From NCBI GenBank assembly GCA_027065215.1, contig JAMOOT010000324.1, positions 1 to 6,552 of the forward strand: 6,552 bases of DNA, written 5' to 3'. The notes beneath the pieces were generated by a model that worked only from the letters and a program-made list of their open reading frames with translations, did no database searches and was not told the origin of the DNA. The DNA is from Candidatus Omnitrophota bacterium. Its GTDB lineage: Bacteria; Omnitrophota; Gorgyraeia; S143-82. Of the stretch, positions 6,347-6,552 are shown one piece after another. Position 1 is the stretch's first letter. Every line of letters starts with the position of its first letter. The position numbers and the translations under genes are program-made.

Positions 6347-6552
6347 TTATTCAACACTCAACTCCTCCAATATCCTCTTTGCCACATTAGTACTGGCAGA
6401 AACACTAAACAAGTCCTTCCCTATATCCGAAAGTCTCTTCCTTACCCTCTCCAGCCCCTCCTGATCCGAAAGTATACGCTTAGTTTCACCTATCAACCTA
6501 TCCGGATTAAATTGATCTTGTATCAATTCTGGGACTAATAACTCATCGGCAA
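6347..6552 (-). CDS. lpxB: lipid-A-disaccharide synthase, C-terminal fragment (5' end outside window)
   Basis: The last 67 residues and a TAA stop are visible; the gene enters from the right edge. The fragment starts ADELLVPELIQDQFNPDRLI and ends NVAKRILEELSVE. The VPELIQ motif, followed by a region of the form NPDRLIGETKRILSDQEGLERVRKRL and an S-A-S-x-x-V-A-x-x-I-L-x-x-L tail, is the usual end of LpxB (GT19 family). LpxB joins UDP-2,3-diacylglucosamine and lipid X to form the lipid A disaccharide at the inner membrane. Only the C-terminus is available, so another GT-B glycosyltransferase is possible but less likely. It is the most upstream visible member of the row and its stop overlaps the hisF ribosome binding site. 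Confidence 0.8.
   Translation of the reverse strand, partial: ADELLVPELIQDQFNPDRLIGETKRILSDQEGLERVRKRLSDIGKDLFSVSASTNVAKRILEELSVE

Overview
This 6.55 kb window is almost entirely coded on the minus strand, so it reads from right to left. It looks chromosomal and bacterial. The C-terminus of a lipid-A-disaccharide synthase (lpxB-like) at the right edge implies a Gram-negative, LPS-making cell. Heavy use of AGG/AGA for Arg and ATA for Ile, moderate GC and an AAA-ATPase/PD-(D/E)XK-type gene fit an uncultured or deep-branching, possibly anaerobic or thermophilic lineage. I cannot name the phylum from this sequence alone.

Right half (6552 down to 2425): a tightly packed operon-like row of lpxB (partial), hisF, a PIN-PhoH ATPase (PhoH2 type), rnc (RNase III), and a DegT/DnrJ-type PLP sugar aminotransferase closest to LegC. 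The PhoH2/rnc junction and the rnc/aminotransferase junction each overlap by 4 nt (ATGA and GTGA). The row therefore joins lipid A synthesis, histidine synthesis, two RNA-processing enzymes and a surface-sugar enzyme in one apparent transcription unit.

Middle (2424 to 1487): a 114-bp intergenic segment with promoter-like boxes and small inverted repeats, then a zeta-toxin-family P-loop kinase. A small protein with a very basic N-terminus overlaps it by 4 nt. I read this as a toxin-first toxin-antitoxin (TA) pair. The kinase gene is visibly richer in A+T than the operon to its right.

Left (1486 to 1): a 173-bp gap without a convincing gene, then the first 437 codons of an AAA-ATPase-like protein. 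This family usually carries a C-terminal PD-(D/E)XK nuclease fold, which would lie beyond the left edge. The reading frame is intact but cut by the window.

The left third looks like an accessory islet next to a housekeeping operon. The least familiar element is the zeta-kinase/basic-protein pair and its promoter layout. I did not see tRNA or rRNA genes, CRISPR arrays, transposase genes or a clear intrinsic terminator.
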